Assembly (NCBI GenBank): GCA_946478305.1
Contig: CAMLBO010000010.1
Coordinates: forward strand, 1-64,000
DNA: 64,000 nucleotides
Direction: 5' to 3'
Source of the DNA: an uncultured Enterobacterales bacterium
GTDB taxonomy: Bacteria; Pseudomonadota; Gammaproteobacteria; Enterobacterales; Enterobacteriaceae
Within the stretch, counting starts at the first letter, position 1, and the number at the start of each line of letters is the position of its first letter. Positions 29,370 to 39,011 of this stretch are shown piece by piece. The notes beneath the pieces are model-generated. The model was not told the DNA's origin. It saw only the letters and a list, made by a program, of their open reading frames with translations, and searched no databases. A program made the position numbers and the translations under genes.

Positions 29370-29390
29370 TTCACCCACTACACAAGTGAA
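29370..29390. promoter_or_regulatory. Candidate LysR-type operator
   Basis: TTCAC (29370-29374) and GTGAA (29386-29390) form an inverted repeat with an 11-bp spacer, in the 65-bp gap between the LysR gene and its divergent target. Confidence 0.45.
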
Positions 29391-29398
29391 GGTACGCA

Positions 29399-30295
29399 AT
29401 GAAACGTGCAGAGAATATTTTTTACGTCGGGGATCTGAAAATCACCCGTATTGATGAGCTGACGTTAAGAGGCGCGGATCCCGCCAGGCTATTTGGCGAA
29501 AACTGGCAGCCTGCTGCGCTGGAAAAGCATCGCGCATGGCTGGTCCCGGAAAATCTGGATGCAGATGAGAATACGCTGGTGCAGAGCACGCACTGTTGGC
29601 TGGTCCAGTCTCCCGGCTTCACATTGCTGGTGGACACGGCGTCAGGTAATGATAAAGAGCGTCCGCACAACCTGGTTTTTCACCACCTGCAAACAGATTT
29701 TTTGGCACAGTTGGCTCTTGCGGGCGTGAATCCTGGCGATATCGATTATGTACTCTTGACCCATTTACATGTTGATCATGTCGGTTGGAATACAAGGTGG
29801 TTGAACAGCAAATGGGTGCCGACCTTTCCGAATGCCACTTACCTGATGTCAGGTACCGAGGTGGAATACTACGGGTCTGCGGCCAGCCACAATAAAGCGA
29901 ATATTCCCAGTCTTGGTGTGTTTGCCGACAGTGTTCTGCCAGTGATCAGTGCAGGTCAGGCGCGGATGGTGGCGCGTGGCGGTGGGGAAGTGCTCAAAGG
30001 TGTAACTTTTATTCCGACACCAGGACATAGCCTTGACCATATGTCCGTAAGCATTGAATCAGAAGGGGAAGAGGCCTTTTTCGCCGGCGATCTGATGCAT
30101 CATCCGTTGCAGGTTTATTATCCAGAACTTAATTCAATGTATTGCGAATTTGCAGGGTCTGCTCGTGCCTCGCGCCTGTGGGGGTTGCAATATGCCGCAG
30201 AGCGCCAGGCCATCTGGTTCAGTCCGCACTTTGCCTCCAGTTCGGCGGGGCGGGTCACCCGAGAGGTTGACACTTTCCACTGGCAATTTCTGTGA
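29399..30295 (+). CDS. Metallo-beta-lactamase-fold hydrolase (lactonase-like)
   Basis: 298 residues. The zinc-binding motif HLHVDH is His122, His124, Asp126 and His127. It is followed by His210 in TPGHSLDH, Asp231 in FAGDLMHHP and His277 in SPHFAS, a complete two-metal site. The arrangement resembles MBL-fold enzymes that include N-acyl-homoserine lactonases (AiiA/AttM type), though many relatives act on other esters or lactones. No signal peptide, so cytosolic. GAAGG lies six bases before the ATG. The alpha/beta hydrolase follows directly, suggesting a two-step breakdown of an ester or lactone. The substrate is not known. Confidence 0.82.
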   Translation: MKRAENIFYVGDLKITRIDELTLRGADPARLFGENWQPAALEKHRAWLVPENLDADENTLVQSTHCWLVQSPGFTLLVDTASGNDKERPHNLVFHHLQTDFLAQLALAGVNPGDIDYVLLTHLHVDHVGWNTRWLNSKWVPTFPNATYLMSGTEVEYYGSAASHNKANIPSLGVFADSVLPVISAGQARMVARGGGEVLKGVTFIPTPGHSLDHMSVSIESEGEEAFFAGDLMHHPLQVYYPELNSMYCEFAGSARASRLWGLQYAAERQAIWFSPHFASSSAGRVTREVDTFHWQFL

Positions 30296-30318
30296 AATCC
30301 TCAGACAAGGCAAATCCA

Positions 30319-31305
30319 ATGAATATCAAAACTAAACCTGTTTTCAATATCGACGATATTGTCGCTGAATCTATCATGATCGACAGTGACACGCCGGGAG
30401 TCAGTCTGCATCTGCGGCGGAAATATCTGCGCTCGCAGAGCGAATATACGACGGATAACACGCTGGTAATGGTGCACGGCGCCACTTACTCATCCGGCAG
30501 TTTGTATGACGTACGGCTTGACGGACTTTCGTTTATGGATGCGCTGGCACTGCGGGGGCTGAACGTTTACGCCGTCGACGTGCGTGGCTATGGTCATTCA
30601 ACCCGGCCGGTGGAAATGGAGGCGCCGCCGGACGATAACCCCCCGCTGTATGGCACCGAAATTGGCGTTCGCGATCTGGCACACGCGGTTGAGTGGGTTC
30701 GGCAATCACTTGGGCTGGAACGGGTGCAGATCTTCGGTATGTCCTGGGGCGGCACCGTCGCCGGGGCCTATACCAGCCGCAATAATGACAAGGTGAACCG
30801 GCTGGTGCTACTGGCACCCCAGTGGTTAAACGACCAGGGGGCGAGGATTGATGAAGGTGGCAAGCTGGGGGCATACCGCCACGTTGCCGTGGGCGAAAGT
30901 AAAATGCGCTGGGTCAGCGCCGCACCGGCTGAACATCGTGAAACGTTGATTCCGCCGGGCTGGTTTGAGGCCTGGGCAGCAGCGTCTCTGGCAGAAGATC
31001 CTAAGAGCAACCATTATCAGCCACCCGCCATGCGGGCTGTAAATGGCACAATTCAGGATGTGCGTGACTTCTGGAGCGTTAACCGGCCGTTCTATCAGCC
31101 ACAGGAGATCACCCGGCCGGTACTGCTGGTGCATGGCGAGTGGGATGCGGATGTCCCGCTGCGTCTGATGAATCACTACTTTACTGCCTTAACCTCGTCT
31201 CCTGAGCGGCGCTGGGTAGAGATAGGTGAGGCCACTCATATGATGCTGATGGAGAAGAACCGCTTAACGGTATTTCGCACCGTGGCCGATTTCTATTTTC
31301 CCTAA
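30319..31305 (+). CDS. Alpha/beta hydrolase
   Basis: 328 residues. The nucleophile elbow is GMSWGG (Ser142), with acid Asp276 or Asp278 (HGEWDADVP) and His307 (GEATHMML), a complete triad. The oxyanion segment is HGATYSSGS. No signal peptide. I chose the ATG at 30319 (AAGG upstream). A GTG at 30292 overlaps the upstream stop codon as GTGA and could allow coupled translation, adding nine residues. It forms an operon with the metallo-hydrolase. Specificity (esterase, lactonase or dehalogenase-like) cannot be told from sequence. Confidence 0.82.
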   Translation: MNIKTKPVFNIDDIVAESIMIDSDTPGVSLHLRRKYLRSQSEYTTDNTLVMVHGATYSSGSLYDVRLDGLSFMDALALRGLNVYAVDVRGYGHSTRPVEMEAPPDDNPPLYGTEIGVRDLAHAVEWVRQSLGLERVQIFGMSWGGTVAGAYTSRNNDKVNRLVLLAPQWLNDQGARIDEGGKLGAYRHVAVGESKMRWVSAAPAEHRETLIPPGWFEAWAAASLAEDPKSNHYQPPAMRAVNGTIQDVRDFWSVNRPFYQPQEITRPVLLVHGEWDADVPLRLMNHYFTALTSSPERRWVEIGEATHMMLMEKNRLTVFRTVADFYFP

Positions 31306-31323
31306 AAATCGTTATATACAGCA

Positions 31324-31356
31324 AAAATAACGTCGGCTAAGGCTGACGTTATTTAT
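31324..31356 (+). terminator. Terminator after the hydrolase operon
   Basis: AATAACGTCGGC pairs with GCTGACGTTATT around a short AAG-containing loop, one mismatch or G-T pair, followed by TATTCT. The T run is weak. Confidence 0.6.
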
Positions 31357-31420
31357 TCTATTGATTTCACGAGGCGGGGTAGATTATCTTTTAGGAATAT
31401 TCTTAATATATGGTGTGGAA

Positions 31421-32452
31421 ATGACCGATTCTTCTTCGCGGAAAATTGTGGATTCAGCCAATATTTACCAGGATTTCGAAACCCGCTTTTATGAGTGGGA
31501 AGACGGTATGTCAAGCGCAGGGTTTAAGTTGGAATTGCCGGATAACACCTGCGAGGGTTTTGACTGGGGGGTGACGGGCTATAATTTTGGCCGGGTGATT
31601 GGCGGCGTGTTGACTGTCAGCGAACATGATATCAACCGGCAGTATGGCAACCTGTTTTCCATGCCCGATCACATCGTGATTTTTATCGTGATTATCGGTG
31701 GGATGGATGTGCAATGTTTTGGGCGACGTAACCAGATGGTGCAGGGAGATATCCTGATTCAGGATATGTCACAGCCCATTCAAATACGTGTCTATCCGGG
31801 GGAGGTAAAACCGCGTCTTTGTACGTATCAATACATCATTATGCCCAAACACAGCCTGCATTTTAATGTAGATATTGCATCGCTGCATGGTAAGCACATT
31901 CCTGCCTCTTCACCGGTGAATATCATCTTACGTAACCATTTTGCCACTATGGTACAGGTTTTCGATCAGATGACGGAGCAGGAGGTGCTGAGCACCGGCG
32001 AAGGCGCCGCCGCGGTATTCCTGCAAACTTTGCATCTGGTGGCCGGTAAAAAAGTCGAGCATCCTTTCGAACAAAGTGCGCGTCTGGAGCGCATCTGTTT
32101 GCATATCGAAAAGCATATTGCATCGCCCGTCAGCGTCGATGCTTTGTGCAAGACCTTTGCAATTTCCCGATCGGCACTATACAGACTGTTTGAACCGCTG
32201 GGCGGAATTGCGCAGTTTGTCCGCAGTCGTCGTCTGTTACTTGCCAAACGCCTGCTGCGCTCGTCCTCCATGTCGGACCACAGCCTGGCGGCAATAGCGC
32301 GCCAGTGCGGCCTTGAGCTAAGCGCTTTACGCCGCTATTTCAATGAATTTTATGGCGCTACGCCCAAAGAGATGCGTGAAAAATTTCGTCTGGCCGGGAA
32401 ACTGGAGGGGCACCGTGATGCGACGCATGTTAACTGGGTAAGCTCGCTGTAA
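31421..32452 (+). CDS. AraC-family transcriptional regulator
   Basis: About 343 residues from the ATG at 31421; an upstream in-frame start would add twenty poorly placed residues. The N-terminal half (about 30-210) resembles the AraC-binding-like domain found in NdmR/feaR-type activators. The C-terminal AraC/XylS double helix-turn-helix spans about 240-340, with SVDALCKTFAISRSALYRLFE and ALRRYFNEFYGATPKEMREK. Its target is not evident; it may act on the adjacent hydrolases or on distant genes. It stands between two terminator-like hairpins as its own unit. Confidence 0.78.
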   Translation: MTDSSSRKIVDSANIYQDFETRFYEWEDGMSSAGFKLELPDNTCEGFDWGVTGYNFGRVIGGVLTVSEHDINRQYGNLFSMPDHIVIFIVIIGGMDVQCFGRRNQMVQGDILIQDMSQPIQIRVYPGEVKPRLCTYQYIIMPKHSLHFNVDIASLHGKHIPASSPVNIILRNHFATMVQVFDQMTEQEVLSTGEGAAAVFLQTLHLVAGKKVEHPFEQSARLERICLHIEKHIASPVSVDALCKTFAISRSALYRLFEPLGGIAQFVRSRRLLLAKRLLRSSSMSDHSLAAIARQCGLELSALRRYFNEFYGATPKEMREKFRLAGKLEGHRDATHVNWVSSL

Positions 32453-32601
32453 AGATAGAACAGGTTCTGAATGTTGGTTTATCACGCGAAATTTGATCTG
32501 TCACTATTCTGATTTTTTTCGCCTAATCTGCTATTTCCGGCGGCTTTGCCGCCAAAAGCAGTAAACTCGCCAGATGCCCCGATCTAAATTGAGAACGCAT
32601 T

Positions 32602-33615
32602 ATGGTAGTTCCGCAACTGGCTGTTGACGAAACGGCGCGCCTGAGTTTACTGGCTTCGCTGGGCATTCTCGACATGCCCAGGGTCGAAGAGATTGATCGC
32701 ATCACCCGTCTGGCCGCCCGGCATTTTCAGGTTAAAGCGGTGCTGGTTTCGCTCATTGATGCAGACAGACAGTGGTTTCTCTCTTTTGCCGGTATCGATT
32801 TTAACGAAGCCCCGCGCGATACCTCTTTTTGTGGACACACTATTTTAAAGCCAGAACCCATGATAGTGATGGATGCCCGGCTGGATCTGCGTTTTCATGA
32901 TAATCCGCTGGTGACTGGATCTCCACATATCGTCTTCTATGCGGGGTGCCCGCTATTATCACGGGAAGGTGTGGCGCTGGGAGCGCTGTGTCTGGTCGAT
33001 GATAAAATCCGGGCCTGGAGCCATGAGGATTTACAAACTCTGTGCGATCTGGCCGCGCTGGTCCAGAGCTTTATCTTCAGTCTGGAGAATGTGCAGTACA
33101 AAGCACAACTGGAATATGAGGCTAATCACGATGCCCTGACCGGTCTGCCCAACCGCCGTGCCTTCCAGCAATCGCTTGACTATCTGGTCAGTCAGCAAAA
33201 AAATGCCGACCGTGACATAGCACTGCTGTTTCTGGATATCGACAATTTCAAGACCTATAACGATACCTACGGCCACGAATTCGGTGATCTGGTGTTGAAA
33301 TTTTTTGGTCATGTGCTGCGGGATAATGTCCGCACTCAGGATATTGTGGCGCGTCTGGCCGGGGATGAATTCACCATTTTATTACATCAGCTAGAACAGA
33401 GTGAAAGCGACGTCAGTCAGATCTGCAACGGTCTGTTAGCCGCACTGGGTAATATCAAAACAGTGGCAGGCATACCGGTCACGCTGTCTGCCAGTATTGG
33501 TGTTTGCTTTGGACGTGCCAGGCAGCATCAGTTACCCGATACGCTAATGGCTCGCGCTGACGCTGCAATGTATCGCGCCAAGCAGGCGGGAAAAGGGCGC
33601 TATTTCCTCGGTTAA
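32602..33615 (+). CDS. GAF-GGDEF diguanylate cyclase
   Basis: 337 residues. The N-terminal GAF domain (about 25-160) has the LLASLGILDMPRVEEIDRIT and SLIDADRQWF pattern common in such cyclases. The C-terminal GGDEF domain is about 170-337. The active motif is AGDEF (253-257), a variant seen in active enzymes. The substrate motif is complete, with Asp212 in LDIDNFKTYNDTYGHEFGD. No I-site RxxD is seen in the usual position five residues before the motif. It should make c-di-GMP, in contrast to the phosphodiesterase-like protein 5 kb away. Confidence 0.85.
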   Translation: MVVPQLAVDETARLSLLASLGILDMPRVEEIDRITRLAARHFQVKAVLVSLIDADRQWFLSFAGIDFNEAPRDTSFCGHTILKPEPMIVMDARLDLRFHDNPLVTGSPHIVFYAGCPLLSREGVALGALCLVDDKIRAWSHEDLQTLCDLAALVQSFIFSLENVQYKAQLEYEANHDALTGLPNRRAFQQSLDYLVSQQKNADRDIALLFLDIDNFKTYNDTYGHEFGDLVLKFFGHVLRDNVRTQDIVARLAGDEFTILLHQLEQSESDVSQICNGLLAALGNIKTVAGIPVTLSASIGVCFGRARQHQLPDTLMARADAAMYRAKQAGKGRYFLG

Positions 33616-33649
33616 GCCGTTATCCCGTTCAAGATGCCTTTCATTAACA

Positions 33650-33678
33650 CAAAAAAAACGCCTCTCTGCAGAGGCGTT
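33650..33678 (-). terminator. Terminator of dtpA
   Basis: Perfect nine-pair stem AACGCCTCT (33657-33665) with AGAGGCGTT (33670-33678), CTGC loop. On the minus strand it is followed by a run of about eight Ts. Confidence 0.88.
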
Positions 33679-33705
33679 CGTTGTGGGGGGAAACCTATTC
33701 AGTGA

Positions 33706-35220
33706 TCACTTAGCAGCAGCCAGCTCATGTGCTTTGTCATCATCGTCACGATCCAGCGTCATGCGGTGCAGCTTAGAGGCAGTCAGCAGCATCAGCAGAG
33801 CAATAATGCCGGTGGCAATGCCAATCTGCAGGAAGACGTGGCTGTAAATCGCCAGTGACGCATGGCTGTCCTGAATATCGGCAGGTACTGCAGTCAGGCT
33901 GGCAACGTAACCGGCAATGATTGCAGCGGCAGCGGTTGTCAGGAACCAGGCACCCATGATGAAGCCCATCAGACGCTGTGGAACCAACTGTGCCACCATC
34001 GCCAGACCCAGACCAGAAATCATCAGTTCACCAATACTCTGCAGGGCATAGCTCAATACCAGCCAGTTTACGGAAACAATCCCGTGCTCATTGGCCACAC
34101 TGGCACCCCACGGCAACACAAGGAAGGCACCGGAACACAACACCATGCCGATGGCGAACTTATGCGGCATCGGCATACGGTCACCCACTTTGGTGTAAAT
34201 CGCTGCCAGAATTGGGCTGGCAACCATGATCCAGAATGGGTTAAGCGCCTGGAACTGTTCAGGCTGGAAGCTGATACCCAGCAGGTCGTGTCCAACGTTG
34301 TGGATCGCGAAGAAGTTGAGGGAAGTAGGCATCTGGCTGTACAGCACGAAGAACACCACGGCTTCCATCATCAGCAGGAAAGCCACGATCATCTTACGGC
34401 GGGCAATGCCCTGCATTGCGAACGTTTCTTTCGCAAAAACTATGATAATGCCGATAGAAACCACGGCCAGCACCATACGAGCAATGGTTTGGTTATGCAG
34501 CAACCAGCTGGAAATGAACACCAGTGCCACAACGCCGACCAAAACCATCAGCAGTTTCTTGAACTGCAACGGTTCGAAGTCTGGTTTTGAACCCTGACGT
34601 TTTACCCATTTGCGGCAGAACATGAAGTTCACGATGGTGATCAACATACCCACGACGCTGAGGGAGAACGCGACGCTCCAGCCATACTTGGCAGCTAACC
34701 ACGGGGTGGCCAGCATAGAGAAGAACGAGCCGATGTTGACCGACATGTAGTACATAGTGAATGCGCCATCGAGACGCGGGTCATCTTTTTCGTAGCAGGT
34801 TGAAAGCAATGAGGATGGGTTTGCTTTGAACAGACCGCTACCTACGGCAATAGTTGCCATACCGAGATAGACCCAGAAGACTTCGTGGTTGGAGTACGCA
34901 ACGAAGGAATAACCTAACGCAAGAACGATCGCGCCCAGAACGATGACGCGTTTTGAACCCAGTACTTTGTCGCCCAACCAGCCGCCGATGGCTACAAAGC
35001 CATAAACCAGCGCACTGAATGATGAGAACAGGGTGATGGACTCTGCTTCACTCAGGCCAAGTTGTTTGACCAGGTAAACCGCCATGATCCCCTGCAAGCC
35101 GTAGTAACCAAACCGTTCCCAGAGTTCGATAGAGAAGATCAGGTAAAACGCTTTAGGTTGTTTGAAAGCATTCAGACTGACGCTTTCATCCTTCGATGTG
35201 TTTTTGTTTGCTGTTGACAC
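33706..35220 (-). CDS. dtpA: Di/tripeptide:H+ symporter DtpA (TppB)
   Basis: POT/PTR-family proton-coupled peptide importer, 504 residues and about fourteen helices. The family motif ExxERF is in [15 protein letters not shown]. The PTR2 signature [13 protein letters not shown] and [14 protein letters not shown] match E. coli DtpA (500 residues). The charged C-terminal tail is cytosolic. In E. coli it adjoins gstA; here the accessory block 25.1-33.6 kb stands between them. A 570-bp upstream region probably holds its regulation (OmpR in E. coli), not confirmed here. Confidence 0.95.
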   Translation of the reverse strand: MSTANKNTSKDESVSLNAFKQPKAFYLIFSIELWERFGYYGLQGIMAVYLVKQLGLSEAESITLFSSFSALVYGFVAIGGWLGDKVLGSKRVIVLGAIVLALGYSFVAYSNHEVFWVYLGMATIAVGSGLFKANPSSLLSTCYEKDDPRLDGAFTMYYMSVNIGSFFSMLATPWLAAKYGWSVAFSLSVVGMLITIVNFMFCRKWVKRQGSKPDFEPLQFKKLLMVLVGVVALVFISSWLLHNQTIARMVLAVVSIGIIIVFAKETFAMQGIARRKMIVAFLLMMEAVVFFVLYSQMPTSLNFFAIHNVGHDLLGISFQPEQFQALNPFWIMVASPILAAIYTKVGDRMPMPHKFAIGMVLCSGAFLVLPWGASVANEHGIVSVNWLVLSYALQSIGELMISGLGLAMVAQLVPQRLMGFIMGAWFLTTAAAAIIAGYVASLTAVPADIQDSHASLAIYSHVFLQIGIATGIIALLMLLTASKLHRMTLDRDDDDKAHELAAAK

Positions 35221-35791
35221 AAGTACCTCTGTTTATCACTCCCTGTCCTGAACGACAGGAGACGCAAAAGTGGCGCAAATTAAGCACCCTTTGCATTGTT
35301 ATAAGATGGGATGACGGCGGGTAATGTTCCCTATCTTCGTAAATGAGGCAAGGAGTTTGACATATCCCGTTACATATAACCAATTCAGCCTGATGAAACT
35401 ATGTTCGAAATGTTATGCAGAATTAAAAATTATGTTTTAGCTGTACAGCAAATGAATCTATCGTATGAATAATAAACCAGGCGGGTTGTTGCGGATAATC
35501 TGGCATTTTAGAAAAATCTTAGTGAATGTGTTGGGTATTCTGTGAATAAATGGAGCATAAACGTGGTGAATTAATTTCAAGGCGGAGTTTTCCGAATTGC
35601 TTTCAGTGCGGAAAGCACATTTACAAATTGGCCGTCGATTGTAGTGTGACCTACCTCACTTTTTAACACTAAATTTTAGCTAGAAAAGAAGATTCGTACG
35701 ACTTATGGAGGTTACAGGCGGCAGAGATAGAAGGCGTGGGGGTAATTAGCCCGGGTATACCGGGCCAGAATAATGCGAAGAAAAAGCCACC
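35221..35791. other. Intergenic region upstream of dtpA
   Basis: 570 bp with no recognisable gene on either strand. It is AT-rich and should carry the dtpA promoter and leader. A hairpin GCCCGG (35749-35754) with CCGGGC (35760-35765) lies about 30 bp past the stop of the upstream gene, but lacks a T run on the minus strand. Confidence 0.5.
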
Positions 35792-36985
35792 TTAAGGTGC
35801 CGTGGTATCACCTAAGGTCTGAATCAATCGGTTTGACCAGGCAAACAGCGCGGTGGTAAGCAGAATATCCAGTGATTGCGCGGCACTGTAACCCGCATCC
35901 GAAAGAGCATGCAGTTCATTGGCGTTAAATCTTTCAGGCGTGCGTGTCAGCGCTGAGGTGGCCAACAATAAAACCTGCTCAGGGCTGTTATCCCCCTTTT
36001 GATTAGCAGGATGAAGACTGTCTTGTTCACTAAATAGCCCGTTTATTTGCTGCTCCTCCCCCCCTGCCTGTAAATAAGAACGGCCATGAATCCCTGCGCA
36101 GTACAGACAGCCATTAAGCCGCGATGTAGCGACGGCTGCCAGTTCACGCCAGGGAGCTTTACGCGGCTCACGGACGTGCATCACGTGATTAAACACGGCA
36201 GAGAATTCACTAAGAGAGGGAGCATCCTGCACCAGCAGACGATAAAACGATGAGGAACGGGCATCGGGTGCGATGAGATCCAGCACATCTTGCTGATGTT
36301 TACTGGCTGTGGCCGGGTCAACCTCCGGTAAACGCGCCTGCCACTGGCGCAACGTCAGCGAAAACCCTTGTTGAACGCAGGATTCCGGAGCATGAAAGCC
36401 CGGCAATACGGCCGCCACACGTCCCCGTAATGCCCCCAGAATGGCCAGAACACGCGCCTGATAGCTGACAAAACCGATCAGTTGAATAAAGGTAACAATA
36501 TCCTGGGTGCTGAGACCGACATCACTCAGTTGCTCTAACATAGGTGGCGTTATGAGTGTTGGCTGAGTGGCGAGCAGGCGGGCAAACTGTGTGATGTGGG
36601 TCTGGCGGATATTACTTTCACGGGAAGCATTAGGGCTGGCGAGCGGGGCGAGACGGGCAGCGTAGTGGCTACAAAGAGGTTGCACACCAGTGACCTGAGC
36701 TACTGTCAGGGCACTGCTAAGACGGTCATAGAGTGATAATGACACCTTGCGTGATAATTCTACTCGTTCTGGAAAAAGACAGGCATAACATGCGCGTGAC
36801 GCCTTCAACAACCCCTCATTTTCAGTAAACAGGCGGCGTAATGATGGTTCAAGTGGCTTATCCAGCCCGAGCAAAAAGCGATCCTCTACCCGCGCTGCCT
36901 GAGTGTCTGTCGGCAGATGTCCCTGCTGGCTGGATTGTGTTTCGTGATACCAGCCGTTGTGCACGGCGCGGCGCTGTTGTTCCAT
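35792..36985 (-). CDS. Double CMD-domain (AhpD-like) protein
   Basis: About 397 residues with two carboxymuconolactone-decarboxylase-like helical halves. The C-terminal half has the AhpD-type redox site CLYCAGIH (Cys293, Cys296, His300). The N-terminal half (about 60-200) has no CxxC and is probably structural. It looks like a fusion of the two neighbouring CMD proteins (Avi_7169/Avi_7170 types) found as separate genes in other proteobacteria. Alkylhydroperoxidase-like activity is inferred. The ATG at 36985 has AAAGGA seven bases upstream; an ATG eight codons earlier lacks this. It is separated from the sap operon by a terminator. Confidence 0.75.
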   Translation of the reverse strand: MEQQRRAVHNGWYHETQSSQQGHLPTDTQAARVEDRFLLGLDKPLEPSLRRLFTENEGLLKASRACYACLFPERVELSRKVSLSLYDRLSSALTVAQVTGVQPLCSHYAARLAPLASPNASRESNIRQTHITQFARLLATQPTLITPPMLEQLSDVGLSTQDIVTFIQLIGFVSYQARVLAILGALRGRVAAVLPGFHAPESCVQQGFSLTLRQWQARLPEVDPATASKHQQDVLDLIAPDARSSSFYRLLVQDAPSLSEFSAVFNHVMHVREPRKAPWRELAAVATSRLNGCLYCAGIHGRSYLQAGGEEQQINGLFSEQDSLHPANQKGDNSPEQVLLLATSALTRTPERFNANELHALSDAGYSAAQSLDILLTTALFAWSNRLIQTLGDTTAP

Positions 36986-37143
36986 GATCGGGTCCTTTGC
37001 ATCAGGCAAAATTTCAGACCCTATCCTTGCCGATACGCGCTGCCAGATAAAATAATGTTAAGCGATAAATAATAGCTAAAAAGAATAGTAAACCTGAATA
37101 TCACGGCAGAAAGCGATAAGAAACCCGGCGTGGCTGATGCCAG

Positions 37144-37170
37144 CAAAAAAACAGCCCGAAAGAGGGCTGC
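37144..37170 (-). terminator. Terminator of the sap operon
   Basis: CAGCCC (37152-37157) pairs with GGGCTG (37164-37169), loop GAAAGA. On the minus strand it is followed by seven Ts, 35 bp past the sapF stop. Confidence 0.85.
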
Positions 37171-37203
37171 TGTGATGTGAATGGTTCTGGAAGTTCAAAT
37201 GAA

Positions 37204-38019
37204 TCAAGGCTTCTTGCCATCGCGACGCCAGGCATCGGCGGTCAGCGCTTCCCCAAAATGACTGGATATTAACCTCTTTGTCAGGTCGTGCAGCGGTGCA
37301 GCCAGGACTTCAGCGGTATTACCACGTTCAACGACTTCACCGTCATGCATGACAATCACCTGATCGCTAATGTGTTTCATCATGCCAAGATGTTGAGTCA
37401 CGTAGATGTACGAAATACCCTGTTTTTCCTGCAACTCCAGCATCATGTTGATAATTTGCGAACGCATTGACATATCCAGCGAAGCAAGTGCTTCATCAGC
37501 AATAATCACCTTGGGCTGCAGGATCAGAGCACGGGCCAGCGCCACACGTTGTTTCTGGCCTGAAGCCAGCATATGGGGATAGTAATAGGCATGATCCGGC
37601 AACATGCCGACCATTCGGAGAGTTTGGTTGATACGTTGCTCGCGCTGAAGGGCATCAAGTTCACCGTTTAGACGCAGCGGGGCCTCCAGCAGTTGGCCAA
37701 TGCGTTGTCGCGGATTGAGAGAGGTGTTGGGATCCTGAAAAATCATCCTGATCTGTTGGCTGCGAAAACGGTAGTCGCCATAAGCCAGAGGATGATCATC
37801 AATAAGGATTTCACCGTCTGACGGCTCAATCATACCTGACAGCATTTTGGCGAGGGTCGATTTTCCTGAACCATTTTCACCAATAATGGCCAGTGTCTGA
37901 CGCTCGCGCAGGGTGAAGCTGACCGGCTTGACGGCATCCAGATCCATCTTACGGAACAGGCCTGTGCGATAACGGAAGGTCTTTCTCAGGTTACGCACTT
38001 CCAGCAAAGTCTCGGCCAT
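37204..38019 (-). CDS. sapF: Sap ABC transporter ATP-binding protein SapF
   Basis: Second ATPase of the SapBCDF importer/exporter, 271 residues (E. coli 268). Walker A is GENGSGKST and Walker B is VIIADEALASLD. The signature is LASGQKQR, not LSGGQ, the same variation as in E. coli SapF. It is the last gene of sapABCDF and its start overlaps the sapD stop by one base. The system has been linked to antimicrobial-peptide resistance, Trk potassium uptake and, in E. coli, putrescine export. Confidence 0.95.
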   Translation of the reverse strand: MAETLLEVRNLRKTFRYRTGLFRKMDLDAVKPVSFTLRERQTLAIIGENGSGKSTLAKMLSGMIEPSDGEILIDDHPLAYGDYRFRSQQIRMIFQDPNTSLNPRQRIGQLLEAPLRLNGELDALQREQRINQTLRMVGMLPDHAYYYPHMLASGQKQRVALARALILQPKVIIADEALASLDMSMRSQIINMMLELQEKQGISYIYVTQHLGMMKHISDQVIVMHDGEVVERGNTAEVLAAPLHDLTKRLISSHFGEALTADAWRRDGKKP

Positions 38020-39011
38020 TATTGCTCCTCCATGTTCAGCGGGAAATGACAGGCGAAGGCATGGGTTTTCACCAGGCGCAGACGAGGGGTCTCAATGCAT
38101 TTTTTCTGCGCATAAGGGCAACGTGGTCCAAGGCGGCAACCAATGGGCAAATGTTCCAGTGAAGGAATGGCACCTGGCAGAGTATTGAGACGACTTTTAT
38201 GGGGCAAAGAGCGGCCAAAGTCGGGCATCGCGCGAATAAGTGCCTGTGTGTAAGGGTGGTGGGGAGCAATCAACAGTTCTTCGCACGCAGCGCTTTCAAC
38301 GGTCTGTCCGCAATAGAGAACGTTAATCCGGTTAGCCCATTTACTCATCATCTGCAGGTCATGGCTGATCAGTAAAATCGTCGTGTTGTTGTTCTGATTG
38401 AGCCGCGACAACAGCCGGAAAATCTGTGCCTGGGTGGTCGGTTCCATGGCATTGGTGGGTTCATCGGCAATCAGCAGACGCGGCTGGTTAGCCAGTGCAA
38501 TCGCGATCATGACTTTCTGGCATTCACCCTCCGTCAGCTCATAAGGGAAGCTGGCCATAATATCTTTATGATCTTTGATGCCGACGCGGTGCAGCAGTTC
38601 AATGGCGCGCCGTCTGCGCCAGCGGAATCGTTGATACCAGCGGCCTTTGTATGTCCAGCCGGGAATAGCCTGTATTAGCTGTTTCCCAATGCTTTCAGAT
38701 GGATCCAGGCAGGATTGGGGCTCCTGGAAAATCATCGAGATGTTTTGCCCGATGAGTTTACGGCGTTCACGCGGGCTAAGATGCATCAATTCGATATCGT
38801 CGAAGCGCATTCGGTCCGCAGTCACGCGCCAGTTGTCTTTGGTTACGCCACAGATGGCTTTAGCAATCAGACTTTTGCCCGAGCCAGATTCACCTACCAA
38901 GCCGCGTATTTCACCCGCATTGAGGGTCATGCTTACGCGATCAACCGCTTTAACCGGGCCGTCGGCGGTCATAAACTCAATGGTCAGATTGCGGATATCG
39001 AGTAACGGCAT
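38019..39011 (-). CDS. sapD: Sap ABC transporter ATP-binding protein SapD
   Basis: Oligopeptide-type ABC ATPase, 330 residues as in E. coli SapD. Walker A is GESGSGKS and Walker B is [12 protein letters not shown]. The signature is degenerate, LTEGECQK, as in the E. coli protein. The C-terminal oligopeptide/dipeptide extension has four cysteines ([15 protein letters not shown] ... FACHFP), the usual cluster- or metal-binding-like motif. In E. coli the ATPase (TrkE) also stimulates the Trk potassium systems. Start and stop overlap neighbours by one base, showing tight coupling. Confidence 0.96.
   Translation of the reverse strand: MPLLDIRNLTIEFMTADGPVKAVDRVSMTLNAGEIRGLVGESGSGKSLIAKAICGVTKDNWRVTADRMRFDDIELMHLSPRERRKLIGQNISMIFQEPQSCLDPSESIGKQLIQAIPGWTYKGRWYQRFRWRRRRAIELLHRVGIKDHKDIMASFPYELTEGECQKVMIAIALANQPRLLIADEPTNAMEPTTQAQIFRLLSRLNQNNNTTILLISHDLQMMSKWANRINVLYCGQTVESAACEELLIAPHHPYTQALIRAMPDFGRSLPHKSRLNTLPGAIPSLEHLPIGCRLGPRCPYAQKKCIETPRLRLVKTHAFACHFPLNMEEQ

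Noticed and set aside
32539..32553. GGCGGC-TTT-GCCGCC hairpin after the AraC gene
   Set aside because: No T run on the plus strand; not called as a terminator.
33862..34590. 242-codon frame opposite dtpA
   Set aside because: Histidine/glutamine-rich antisense shadow of a clear transporter gene, with no ribosome-binding site.
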